DNA from: JALYUA01 sp038253555
GTDB lineage: Bacteria > Acidobacteriota > Thermoanaerobaculia > UBA5066 > Gp7-AA6
Assembly (NCBI GenBank): GCA_038253555.1
Contig: JBBSGZ010000008.1
Location: forward strand, 1 to 53,262
Direction of reading: 5' to 3'
DNA length: 53,262 nt
The translations under genes and the position numbers were made by a program. Of the stretch, positions 9,142 to 17,138 are shown one piece after another; within the stretch, counting starts at the first letter, position 1; every line of letters begins with the position of its first letter. The notes below the pieces were generated by a model, which did no database searches, was not told where the DNA came from, and saw only the letters and a list, made by a program, of their open reading frames with translations.

Positions 9142-9458
9142 GCGCTCCTCCTTTAAACTCAATCAACGAACCTTGTTCCGGAGAATCAAAACGTCATGCC
9201 TGGCTTTTCGTTAAGCCTAGAACCGGGAAGGGTCGAACGCAAGCTGAGAAAACGGCGGACAACGGATCCCCGCGGTGCCGTTCCAGGAATCTCGCGGTCG
9301 ACCCGACTTCGCGCCCCTACAGTCAGAGAACCACAATTTTGATTCGCTCCAAGATAATGGATCCCCGTTCGCCGACAGGAGAGGATCTCGAAGCCAAAGA
9401 AATGCGGCCGCGATTCGCAGGGGACGGAAGACGCCACCTCCCGGTTGCCATCCGCGCG
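9142..9458. other. intergenic spacer between the two receptor modules
   Basis: 317 bases with no credible gene; the short open frames are not supported by a start site or family match. It should carry the promoter of receptor 1. I found no GG-N10-GC sigma-54 element like the one before receptor 2 and only a poor sigma-70-like pair. No clear terminator hairpin follows the GWxTD 2 gene, so read-through from module 2 into module 1 is possible. Confidence 0.6.
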
Positions 9459-10559
9459 TTACCGGGTCGCCTGGATCCAGGCCGCCCGGTCGAGGAGTGC
9501 CTTGCGGGCCGCTTCGATGGTGTTCAAGGTGGCGACTTCGCGCTGGAGCACGTTTTTCCCGTAACCCTTCCGGCTGATGAAATCGAAATCGACCTGCTGA
9601 TACGGAACGCCTTTCGGCAGGACTTCCCGGCGGTAATGCCACACTTCCCGCCAATTCCCCGCCGCGTCGGGAAGTTTGTTGTTCGGCCCCGTCATGCGGT
9701 CGACGACGAGCCCCGACGACCGTGAGTCGAGCCCGGCCTGCGCGACCGTGACGTCACTCCGGCTGAAACGGGACATTCCGGCGGGGTCGGAACGGTCTTC
9801 CCCGGTCGCAATCGGCTTCCTGCCGATGTAGGTCGGGGGCCCCAGAAGCAGGAACACCATTCCGCGATCTGTCAGCGAGCCGCGAATTTCATCCTGCGCG
9901 TAGTGCGCATCCGCAAACGCCACCCTCTTGTCGAATTCCTCTCGGAGCTCATTGTCCGGGGTCTCGGGACGGGGGTCGTGCCCTTTCCAGAAGGCGACGA
10001 TGAACTCGCTCCGCGACACCGGGTCCGCCAGGCGGGCAAAGCTACGGCGCTCTTCCGGCGACAGCAGGAACCGGACCGGGCCTTCTGCCCAGTCTTCGCG
10101 CATTGAGGCTCCCCCATCTGGATTCGGACGGGCAAACGTGCGGTAGGCGGCCGCAACCGACCCGGTCTCTTCCGGCCGATCATGCCTGCCGGTGAGGCCT
10201 CGCCGCGCCTCGTCCAGGGCCTGGAGGACGGGCGCCGGAAACAGCGCGGGATCGAGGACCGCCGAAGGTTGAAAGACGAGATAGATCTCGAACTGCCCGC
10301 GCGCCTCCTCGCCTCGACCCATGGCGGCGAGGCAGGCTCCTCGATAGAACGCCAGTCCCGGCGCAAGCGCGGTCCTGTAGGAGGCATTCTCGGGAGACTG
10401 GCTTTTTAAATCGAGCTCCTCGAGTGTTGCAAGCGAGTCGGAGTAGGAATGGAGTCGAAACTGCGCCTTGGCTTTCTGGAACAGCTCCGGTGGAGTGCCT
10501 GCCCACAGAGCGGCGGCGAAGGAAAGCGCCAGCAGCGAGGCGAAAGCCGATCGGTGCAT
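9459..10559 (-). CDS. GWxTD-domain exported protein, copy 2
   Basis: 366 residues, same plan as the copy at 4854-5969: signal peptide (MHRSAFASLLALSFAAALWA), TPR-like helices (FYRGACLAAMGRGEEARGQF), a linker, then the GWxTD domain with DWAEGPVRFLLSPEE, FW.GHDPRPETPDNE and SLTDRGMVFLLLGPPTYIGRK. The ATG at 10559 is preceded by GGGAGGT; a start 16 codons upstream has no signal peptide directly behind it and is rejected. The two copies share the domain order and long identical motifs but have diverged in the linker, so the duplication is old. The gene lies ~108 bp after receptor 2, beyond a hairpin terminator. Function unknown; a partnership with the receptor is inferred from the repeated order. 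Confidence 0.85.
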   Translation of the reverse strand: MHRSAFASLLALSFAAALWAGTPPELFQKAKAQFRLHSYSDSLATLEELDLKSQSPENASYRTALAPGLAFYRGACLAAMGRGEEARGQFEIYLVFQPSAVLDPALFPAPVLQALDEARRGLTGRHDRPEETGSVAAAYRTFARPNPDGGASMREDWAEGPVRFLLSPEERRSFARLADPVSRSEFIVAFWKGHDPRPETPDNELREEFDKRVAFADAHYAQDEIRGSLTDRGMVFLLLGPPTYIGRKPIATGEDRSDPAGMSRFSRSDVTVAQAGLDSRSSGLVVDRMTGPNNKLPDAAGNWREVWHYRREVLPKGVPYQQVDFDFISRKGYGKNVLQREVATLNTIEAARKALLDRAAWIQATR

Positions 10560-10620
10560 GACCCACCTCCCGTCAGGTTGGAAGCAACGCCATCTTACGC
10601 CCGGCACCGCCGGAAAACGA

Positions 10621-10646
10621 AAGGGGGCGGCCGAAGCCGCCCCCTT
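10621..10646 (-). terminator. GC-rich hairpin between receptor 2 and GWxTD 2
   Basis: An 11-bp stem, AAGGGGGCGGC with its complement and a CGAA loop, 22 bases past the receptor 2 stop. Sequence and placement mirror the hairpin at 6029-6052, which suggests conserved control of the expression ratio of the two genes. Confidence 0.7.
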
Positions 10647-10667
10647 GAAAAAAAACCGGGGTGAGGA

Positions 10668-13600
10668 TCAGAACGAAAGCTTGAGCGCGACCCGGAACAG
10701 CCGCGGCGAGACACGCGCCGTCGCCTTGCGATAGTCCGGGTTGTCCGTACAGGGGGTCGTGCTCGTGCAGAGCGTCCGATCCGGTCCGGCCGTCCCGGGC
10801 TCCACGCCCGCCTGGCCATAAAACGGGCTCGCCGTACGGGTGACGAAGGAGCCGCTCGGGTTGAACGTCTGGTCGACTCCCGTGACGGTCTGACGGTTCA
10901 GGACATTGAAGACATAGAGCTGCGGAGTGACCGTCACTTTTCCGATATTGATGTTGTACGCGAGCGACAGGTTCGCCTCGTACTCCGTCGGAGTGCGGCC
11001 ATTGGTGCCGCGAGGATCCAGGAAGAGCTCCGTCGTGTAGAACTGGTTGAAATACCCGAGACGCGAGGTCGGCACGCCGCTCCGCGCGTAGGCCTGGAAG
11101 CCCACCGCGACGCCAAAGGGCGCCGTGTACACGCCATCGAGCCGGAACTGGTGCGGGCGGTCGAGCTCGAGGTTCCCGTATGCGTTCCGGAGAAACTGGT
11201 TGTAGTCGAAGTCCGCGTTGATGCCCGGATCGGTCTGGCCGGATTCTGTCCGGATCGCGCCCGAGTAGTTCCCGCGAAGCGTCGAATACAGGTAAGACGC
11301 CTGCATCCAGAGAGACTGCGAAAAGGCCTTGCGGGCAGTGAACTCGAGGCCCCGGAAGATCCGCTTCGCGTCGGGGATCGCGGTCCCGGCCACAGGGCTT
11401 CCAGCCGTGGGGTCCGTCGGATTGGCGGAACCGTTGTATCCCGGAAAGAACCCGTTCGCCCCGGGAAGGTTGCTGCCCGGATTCGTCAGGGCGCACGAGT
11501 TGAACTGAGTCAGCGGGCTGTTGTAGTCGAGGTCGCAGCGGTCCTCGATCGTCCGACCCAGGGACCGATACGTGCCCTTCAAGCCAACCGAAAGTGTCGG
11601 GTCGAGGGCTTTCTCGACTCCGAAGGTGTACTCATCCTGGTAAGCCGCCTTGATACCCGCATCCACCGGCTCGCCGTCGAACGATCCGACCTGCACGAGC
11701 TGTTTGCGGGGCGCGCCGGGATCCTGATTGACCGCGGTCGGGCTGTAGTTGAAGGCCGTCACGGAGGTGTTCGCCGTGAAGACGCGCACGTTCAAGTCTG
11801 TCGGGAGAGCGTAATAGAAGCGGCCCGCCGAGCCGTACAGCTTGGAGGTGCCGTCGCCGATGAAGTCCCACACGAAGCCGAATCGGGGGGCCCACTCGTT
11901 CTTGAGCTTGAAAGCCGTTTCCCCGTTCCCCTTGATGATGTTTTCCGTGTCGTAGCGGAGGCCCACGTTCACCGTCAGGGTGGGAATGATCCGCCACTGG
12001 TCCTGAAAGAACCCGCTGTAGCGCTTGCTCGGTGTATCAAACGGCGCGGTCTGGAGTTGCGTCAGGTCCGTGCCGCTCGGGGAGAAATAGGAGTGCTGGT
12101 AAAAGACCTGAACGCGGTCCCCGAGCGCGTTCGTATAAAACGGCGCTTTCGTCAGGTCGCACACGCTCGTGCCGCGCTGGGTGCAGGGGCGGATGAAGAT
12201 GCCCTGGCCGCCCGTCCGGAACGTCGCGCCGAACGTGTCGTCCTTCTGATAGTCGCCGCCGACCTTGATCTCCATGCTCCCGAGGTAGCCCGTGAAGCTG
12301 CCGTTGTACTGGTCGCGCTTGGACGCGTTGTTGCGGGTGGGACCGAAGATCTGTCCGAACCCCCCGAAGACCTGCGCGGGCTGGGCAGGGCTGTGGACGC
12401 CCGGGGTGAAGTCCACCACGCGGGCGATATCGAGGCCGTCCGGTTTCGTGTTGAAGCGATCGGTGTGGTGCCCGTACTGGAGGGTCAGGATCCCGAATGA
12501 CCCGAAGAGCTGGTTCAGGCGTCCGGCATAGTCCACGCCGCCGGTGTCCCGCCGCCCGTTGTAGCTGAACGGGTTGGTCCCCGCCGGCAGATTGATGGCG
12601 CCGACTTCCTTCTGCGGATCCGCGAAGAGGGTTCCGACGATCGTCGACCCCTGCGCGAGGTTGAGCGTCAGCTTCCCGGCGTAGAGATTGGAGGTGAAGT
12701 CGTCCGCGAACCGCTCGTTGGCCCGCCGGCCCGTGAGAGGGACGCGCTCGATGTTGGTCACGACGCGGTCATACGCTCCGTAAAACCAGAGCCGGTCCTT
12801 GACGAAAAAGCCGCCGACGTCGGCGCCCCCTTCCTTCCGGTCGTTCTTCGGATTGTCCTCCGAGAACTGGACGTCGCCCCGGCCGGTGTAAGCCGCCGTC
12901 TCCTGGACCTTGATGTCCGCGCGCATTTTGGCGTTGTTGAAGTAGCCGAACACGTCGCCGTGAAACTCGTTGCCGCCCGACTTCGTGATCACGTTGACCA
13001 CGCCGCCCGTGTTGCGGCCGTACTCGGCCTGATAGCCGCCGGTCTTCACTTCCACTTCCTGGATGAACTCGGTGTTGATGTTCTTCCCCTGGAAGCCTTT
13101 GATGACGTTCGTCGTATTGACACCGTCGATCAGGAAAAGGTTCTCGGCCGACGTCGAGCCGTAGATCGACAGCGCCAGCGACCGGCCCTGCGTTTCGCCG
13201 TTGTCCTGCTGGACGCCCGGCTGTGAGAGCACGATCGAGGCGTAGTTGCGCCCCACCGGCAGTTTGTCGATGACCTTGGCCGTGTAGTTGCTTCCGGTGG
13301 TCGTCGACGTGGTGTCGACAATGGGCGCCTCACCGGTGACCGTGACCGATTCCTTGGTCGTGAGGCTCAACTGGAGATTGGCCGTCGCGGTCGCGTCGAG
13401 CTGCACGTTCGCGGTCTTCTGGACGTTGCCGAAACCGGACAGATTCCCGGTGACCGTGTAGCGGCCCGGCGGGAGCGAAACGAACCGGTACCGTCCGTCG
13501 TTCCCCGTGACTGCGGTGCGGGTGCCCTGAAGGTTGGGGCTCGCAAGCTCCACCGTCACGCCGGGCAGCGAGCCGCCGTTCTGATCGGTGACCGAGCCCT

Positions 13601-13691
13601 CGATCGTCCCGGTCGTCTGAGCGACGACGGCGAGAGGAGCGAGGATCAGGCACACCGCCAGAAGCAAAGTAAATCGGAATCCGAACTTCAT
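10668..13691 (-). CDS. Oar-like TonB-dependent outer-membrane receptor 2
   Basis: 1007 residues. Signal peptide (MKFGFRFTLLLAVCLILAP) ending near AVVAQ, carboxypeptidase-regulatory-like domain (GSVTDQNGGSLPGVTVEL), plug domain (STSAENLFLIDGVNT, EYGRNTGGVVNVITKSGGNE), and a beta-barrel finishing VALKLSF. The ATG at 13691 has AAGGAGG about six bases ahead; an extension of 24 codons runs through the sigma-54-like promoter and is rejected. It is a diverged paralogue of receptor 1 with high similarity in the plug. The first gene of the minus-strand run that continues to 389, it has a candidate sigma-54 promoter at 13754-13768. Substrate unknown. Confidence 0.93.
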   Translation of the reverse strand: MKFGFRFTLLLAVCLILAPLAVVAQTTGTIEGSVTDQNGGSLPGVTVELASPNLQGTRTAVTGNDGRYRFVSLPPGRYTVTGNLSGFGNVQKTANVQLDATATANLQLSLTTKESVTVTGEAPIVDTTSTTTGSNYTAKVIDKLPVGRNYASIVLSQPGVQQDNGETQGRSLALSIYGSTSAENLFLIDGVNTTNVIKGFQGKNINTEFIQEVEVKTGGYQAEYGRNTGGVVNVITKSGGNEFHGDVFGYFNNAKMRADIKVQETAAYTGRGDVQFSEDNPKNDRKEGGADVGGFFVKDRLWFYGAYDRVVTNIERVPLTGRRANERFADDFTSNLYAGKLTLNLAQGSTIVGTLFADPQKEVGAINLPAGTNPFSYNGRRDTGGVDYAGRLNQLFGSFGILTLQYGHHTDRFNTKPDGLDIARVVDFTPGVHSPAQPAQVFGGFGQIFGPTRNNASKRDQYNGSFTGYLGSMEIKVGGDYQKDDTFGATFRTGGQGIFIRPCTQRGTSVCDLTKAPFYTNALGDRVQVFYQHSYFSPSGTDLTQLQTAPFDTPSKRYSGFFQDQWRIIPTLTVNVGLRYDTENIIKGNGETAFKLKNEWAPRFGFVWDFIGDGTSKLYGSAGRFYYALPTDLNVRVFTANTSVTAFNYSPTAVNQDPGAPRKQLVQVGSFDGEPVDAGIKAAYQDEYTFGVEKALDPTLSVGLKGTYRSLGRTIEDRCDLDYNSPLTQFNSCALTNPGSNLPGANGFFPGYNGSANPTDPTAGSPVAGTAIPDAKRIFRGLEFTARKAFSQSLWMQASYLYSTLRGNYSGAIRTESGQTDPGINADFDYNQFLRNAYGNLELDRPHQFRLDGVYTAPFGVAVGFQAYARSGVPTSRLGYFNQFYTTELFLDPRGTNGRTPTEYEANLSLAYNINIGKVTVTPQLYVFNVLNRQTVTGVDQTFNPSGSFVTRTASPFYGQAGVEPGTAGPDRTLCTSTTPCTDNPDYRKATARVSPRLFRVALKLSF

Positions 13692-13753
13692 TCGAGCCTC
13701 CTTAAAAACCACTCGAGATTCGTGGACGTTAGTGCCGACGCGCTGAACGTAGA

Positions 13754-13768
13754 GCAATGTCACTGCCA
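13754..13768 (-). promoter_or_regulatory. candidate sigma-54 (-24/-12) promoter
   Basis: On the minus strand the bases read TGGCAGTGACATTGC. This has the invariant GG and GC ten bases apart and agrees with the consensus TGGCAC-N5-TTGC except for one base. A start about 12 bases on would give a ~50-base leader before the ATG of receptor 2 at 13691. A sigma-54-dependent response regulator is encoded at 29031-30395. Confidence 0.55.
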
Positions 13769-13878
13769 GCGCGGGAGGCTCGCCGAGACTCCCCCGTGCC
13801 GTTGACAGGGCGGGAGTTACCGCCGCCGACCCCTCACGGGGATGGCCTCCCGGACCGGGATTTTGGACGTTGGTTCAA

Positions 13879-14373
13879 TTATTTGGATGCGACGGTCGGG
13901 GGCGGGTTCCCTCCCTCCGGGGCCGCCGCGCGGGCGTTCTTCAGAGTGATCCGGGCGGTCGGGATTTCCGACATCTCCGACGAACAGAGGAGGATCCCGA
14001 AGCCCTCCGAGGAGAGCCGCCGCAGGAGCGCGTAGATCTCGGCCTTCGCGGCGAGATCGATCCCCCGCGTGGGCTCGTCGAGAAGCAGGACCTTCGGGCC
14101 GGCGAAGAGACAGCGCGCCAGCACCGCCTTCTGCTGATTGCCCCCCGAAAGCGTCGCCATCGCGACGGACGGCGACGCCGCGCGCAGCCCGGTCTCCGCG
14201 GTCAGACGCCGGACCGCCCGGGCCTCGGCGCCGCCGTCAATCCACCCGCCGCGGCTGACACTCTCAAATCGAGAAGGCGGCGCGCTCCCTCCGTCGCCGG
14301 TGAGTGTCGCCGAGAGGGCGAGCACCGACCCGACGGAGAGGTCGATTCCGCCCGAGACGATGACCGCCGTCAT
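13879..14373 (-). pseudogene. in-frame fusion of RbsC-like permease and RbsA-like ATPase fragments
   Basis: An open frame of 164 codons made of two unrelated pieces. The first ~25 residues (VIVSGGIDLSVGSVLALSA) match an internal transmembrane motif of ribose/xylose-type ABC permeases. The rest matches the C-terminal half of RbsA-type ATPases: SRGGWIDGGAEARAV, the ABC signature LSGGNQQKAVLARCL, Walker B KVLLLDEPTRGID and the AKAEIYALLRRL segment. It then departs from the family after SSEMSEIP. There is no Walker A, no permease body and only a crowded ribosome site (GGAGG one base from the ATG). It cannot work as a transporter and is best read as a deletion scar of a sugar ABC importer; a chimeric assembly join is the alternative. 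Confidence 0.7.
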
Positions 14374-14377
14374 GCCT

Positions 14378-14535
14378 CCAGTCGGGATTGTTGGACGACG
14401 AGCGAAAGGCCTGGAAATCCTTCTGCTGCGAAAAGGCGAGGGGATCGACGGGCCCCGTCAGGGACGACTGGGCCGGTGCGGAAGCGGACCAGAGGAGGGC
14501 GAGCGCGGCGGCGATGGAGAGGGCGCGCCCGGAAT
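14378..14535 (-). pseudogene. 5' fragment of a second DUF2961 gene
   Basis: About 50 codons encode a signal-peptide-like stretch (IAAALALLWSASAPAQ) followed by LTGPVDPLAFSQQKDFQAF and RSSSNNPDW. This closely matches the mature N-terminus of the intact DUF2961 protein upstream (LTGPFDPMAFSQLKDFQAF). DNA differences are spread mostly over third positions, so this is an old paralogue, not a fresh duplicate. The frame has no in-frame ATG, GTG or TTG at the expected place, and right after the Trp codon it runs into the permease fragment of the neighbouring scar. Non-functional. Confidence 0.65.
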
Positions 14536-14541
14536 CCGCAT

Positions 14542-16521
14542 CTACGAGCTCCCCTGGATCCGCCCGATCGCCCGTTCCGCGGACCAGCGGACCAGGGGCT
14601 TCTTCGCGAGATCCCGCAGGACGGGCAGGGCGGAGGCGGCCGGCCTGCCGAGGGTTCCGAGCGCGTCGGCGCACGCGCGCAGCACATGGGTGACCTCGTC
14701 CGGCGCGCGGCACGCCGCGAGGAGCGCGGGAATGGCAGTTCGCGCCTCCGGGCCGATCGCGCCGATCGCATTGGCCGCCATCATGCGGACGCCCGCTTCG
14801 CGGTCTTTGAGATCCCGCACCAGCGCGTCCAGGGCGGGCCGCGCCGCCGTCCCCTTCTCGCGCAGGCCGAGCGCGGCGAGGCCGCGCACGACGGGATCGG
14901 GACTCGCGAGAGCCGCGGTCAGGCCCGGCACGTCGGAAGGGACGGCGGGAGCGGCGGCTTTCTCGGCAAGTTTCCAGCCCGCCGGTCCCGTCCTCGCCAG
15001 GATGAAGTTGTCGACGCCCAGCGTGTACCCGGCGGACTCGGCGTTCTTGCCCGTGCACACGAACGTCAGCGTGTGCCGCCCCCTGGAAAGATGCGGCCAG
15101 CCCACCTGGTACGCGTACCCGACGTAGGTCTCGTACGTGTACCCGTCCACCGATGTCTGCGGACGCACGTCCGCTCCGGGCTCGTGCTCCAGGACCGTCG
15201 CCTCCGGCTTCTTGCCATCGAGCAGCGCCGTGTAGATCCCGTAGTCCGGCGCCCGCGCCAGCTCCGCGTACAGCTCGTAGTCCCCCTCCTCCTCCACCTC
15301 GAACGGGATCTCGATCTTCGATCCCGCCCCCTCCGCCTCGAACAGCAGCACGTCCTTGGACCAGAACAGGTCCTTCGACACCGACGTCTTCCCCTTCTCC
15401 GCCTTCACCTGGCCGATCGACTGCTCCACCTCGATCTGCTTTGCGTTCCCCTGCGGCAGTCGCGCCGACCCGTACGGCACCGGCCACAACCCCGTCGCGA
15501 TCCCGTCCTGGTACCAGTACGCCACGGACGACATCAAATCGTTGCGCTCCCCGAACCCTGATTTCACCGACCCGTCGGCATTGAAAGTCCATCCCTTGTG
15601 CTCGATCTCGAAATACAGCGACTTCGTAAACGGCACCGGGTCCGTCAGGTGCCACCGGTACCCCGTCATCCGCGATCCCAGTCCCGTCCCGTCCGCGACC
15701 GGCACCCCGAAGTACGGCCCCTCCTCCACGTGCAGGCCCCACGCGTCGTTGAAGTAGTCCTCCGAACCCGTCCCCTCGATCGACGGCGTCTTCTGCCCGT
15801 CCACGTAGAAGTGCTCGTCCCCTTCCCCGAACCACCCCGCCTCCGCCTGCACCACCGACAGCACCGTCCCCACGTAAAACCCCCGACCCTTCACGTCCAA
15901 AAACACGTAAGGCTTGCCGTCGTTCTTTGCCGGAAGCTCCTGCCGGTACCGCGCGTGGAAGTACGCCGTCGTCGCCGGAAGGCTCGGCACTTTCTCCCAG
16001 TCCACGTGGTAGTAGAGATTGGAGACGCGGCGGCGCCCCTCGTTGGTGATCGTGATCCGGCACGACTTGCGAAACGGCATCGGCCAGTAGCTGTTGCGCG
16101 CCCGACCGTCCGACCCGTTCCGAACCATCAGCGAGTTCAACGGGCGCTCGAACCCGTGACCGACGCCGAAGAAGTCCCCCACCGGAGCATCCACCGACGG
16201 CTCCGCGCTCCCGTCGTAGTACACCCGCAGCCTCAGCAGCCGTGGCCACGCGTACTCGTTGGCCGCGATCGTCACCCAGATGTGCGTCACGATCCCGGGA
16301 CCCGTTAAATCCGCCAGAACCGTCGTCTCCCCCGCGAGCGGGCGCTTGCTGTCGTCGTTGGAGTTCCAGTCCGCGTTGTTCGACGACGAGCGAAACGCCT
16401 GAAAGTCCTTCAGCTGCGAAAACGCCATCGGGTCGAAAGGGCCGGTGAGCGAGCGAGACTGACCAGGCGCGCGAGCCGCCGCGATCACAGTTATCGCCGC
16501 AGCCAGAATGAGTCGGCGCAT
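14542..16521 (-). CDS. exported DUF2961 (GH172-type) protein with HEAT repeats
   Basis: 659 residues. Signal peptide ~1-19, then a DUF2961 jelly-roll domain (~25-385; LTGPFDPMAFSQLKDFQAF, GIVTHIWVTI, VEGPYFGVPVADG, GTGSEDYFNDAWG). A carbohydrate-binding-like beta domain follows (~410-515, FEAEGAGSKIEIPF to LGVDNFILAR), then HEAT-like repeats to the end (~535-655). DUF2961 proteins form glycoside hydrolase family 172, whose characterised members act on fructofuranosides or arabinofuranosides; the substrate here is not predictable. The ATG at 16521 has GGGGGGTGG just before it. The frame can be extended far upstream, but that part is antisense of the biotin genes. Codons in the central part end almost only in G or C, more strictly than in neighbours. 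Remnants of an ABC sugar importer and a second DUF2961 gene lie directly downstream. Confidence 0.85.
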   Translation of the reverse strand: MRRLILAAAITVIAAARAPGQSRSLTGPFDPMAFSQLKDFQAFRSSSNNADWNSNDDSKRPLAGETTVLADLTGPGIVTHIWVTIAANEYAWPRLLRLRVYYDGSAEPSVDAPVGDFFGVGHGFERPLNSLMVRNGSDGRARNSYWPMPFRKSCRITITNEGRRRVSNLYYHVDWEKVPSLPATTAYFHARYRQELPAKNDGKPYVFLDVKGRGFYVGTVLSVVQAEAGWFGEGDEHFYVDGQKTPSIEGTGSEDYFNDAWGLHVEEGPYFGVPVADGTGLGSRMTGYRWHLTDPVPFTKSLYFEIEHKGWTFNADGSVKSGFGERNDLMSSVAYWYQDGIATGLWPVPYGSARLPQGNAKQIEVEQSIGQVKAEKGKTSVSKDLFWSKDVLLFEAEGAGSKIEIPFEVEEEGDYELYAELARAPDYGIYTALLDGKKPEATVLEHEPGADVRPQTSVDGYTYETYVGYAYQVGWPHLSRGRHTLTFVCTGKNAESAGYTLGVDNFILARTGPAGWKLAEKAAAPAVPSDVPGLTAALASPDPVVRGLAALGLREKGTAARPALDALVRDLKDREAGVRMMAANAIGAIGPEARTAIPALLAACRAPDEVTHVLRACADALGTLGRPAASALPVLRDLAKKPLVRWSAERAIGRIQGSS

Positions 16522-16577
16522 CCACCCCCCTTTTTGCTCGGGGAGTATAGACGCCGGATTTTTTGAGGACGGCCTCT

Positions 16578-17138
16578 TTAGCGCGACGAACCCGGAGGTG
16601 ACCCGTCCGAGCCCGGCCGGACGATCACCAGGAGCGCCCCGCCCTCGAGCAACTGCCCGGTGGAAACTTCGACGCTGGCCACCATTCCGGAACGGTCGCA
16701 TCGAATCTCGTTGTGCATCTTCATGGCTTCGATGACGAGGAGGAGCTGCCCGGCTTCGACCCGATCGCCCTCGGCCACCTTGATCTCGATCACCCGGCCC
16801 GGCATGAGCGCCCGGAAATGTTCCTCTTCGTCCGGGGATCCAACCTCCTCCGCCGCATGCGCGATCCGGTCCCGCAGAGGGTCGGCGATCCGAACCGGGC
16901 GCCGTCCCGACGCATGCCACATCTCGACACCGAAGGTCGCCGCCGGGCGCGCGCGGCCGCAGAACTGCCGGCCGTCCTCGAAGAGCAGAGAAACCCGGCC
17001 GTCCGGAAGCGCTGCGGCTTCGAACCGTTCGACAATCCCGGCATAGCTCGCGACCAGGCCGGAAATCCCGGACTCGATGTGAATTTCCTGCGGAGTGCCG
17101 TCCCGTTCCCGCAGCACGTAAACGGCGAGGGCCTTCAC
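16578..17138 (-). CDS. biotin carboxyl carrier protein of acyl-CoA carboxylase
   Basis: 186 residues. The biotinyl domain is at ~108-178 with the biotin-accepting lysine K140 in EAMKM and the preceding MPGRV turn. The first ~105 residues form the extra domain often present before the biotinyl domain in acyl-CoA carboxylase alpha chains. The GTG start at 17138 overlaps the TGA of the biotin carboxylase gene by four bases, so the two are coupled. Here the usual single alpha chain (carboxylase plus carrier) is split into two polypeptides. It carries carboxybiotin between the biotin carboxylase at 17135-18640 and the carboxyltransferase at 20560-22104. Confidence 0.88.
   Translation of the reverse strand: MKALAVYVLRERDGTPQEIHIESGISGLVASYAGIVERFEAAALPDGRVSLLFEDGRQFCGRARPAATFGVEMWHASGRRPVRIADPLRDRIAHAAEEVGSPDEEEHFRALMPGRVIEIKVAEGDRVEAGQLLLVIEAMKMHNEIRCDRSGMVASVEVSTGQLLEGGALLVIVRPGSDGSPPGSSR

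Noticed and set aside
14536..16525. second long minus-strand frame across the DUF2961 gene
   Set aside because: Gly/Arg-rich shadow frame; only its last part (14378-14535) encodes recognisable sequence, which is listed separately.
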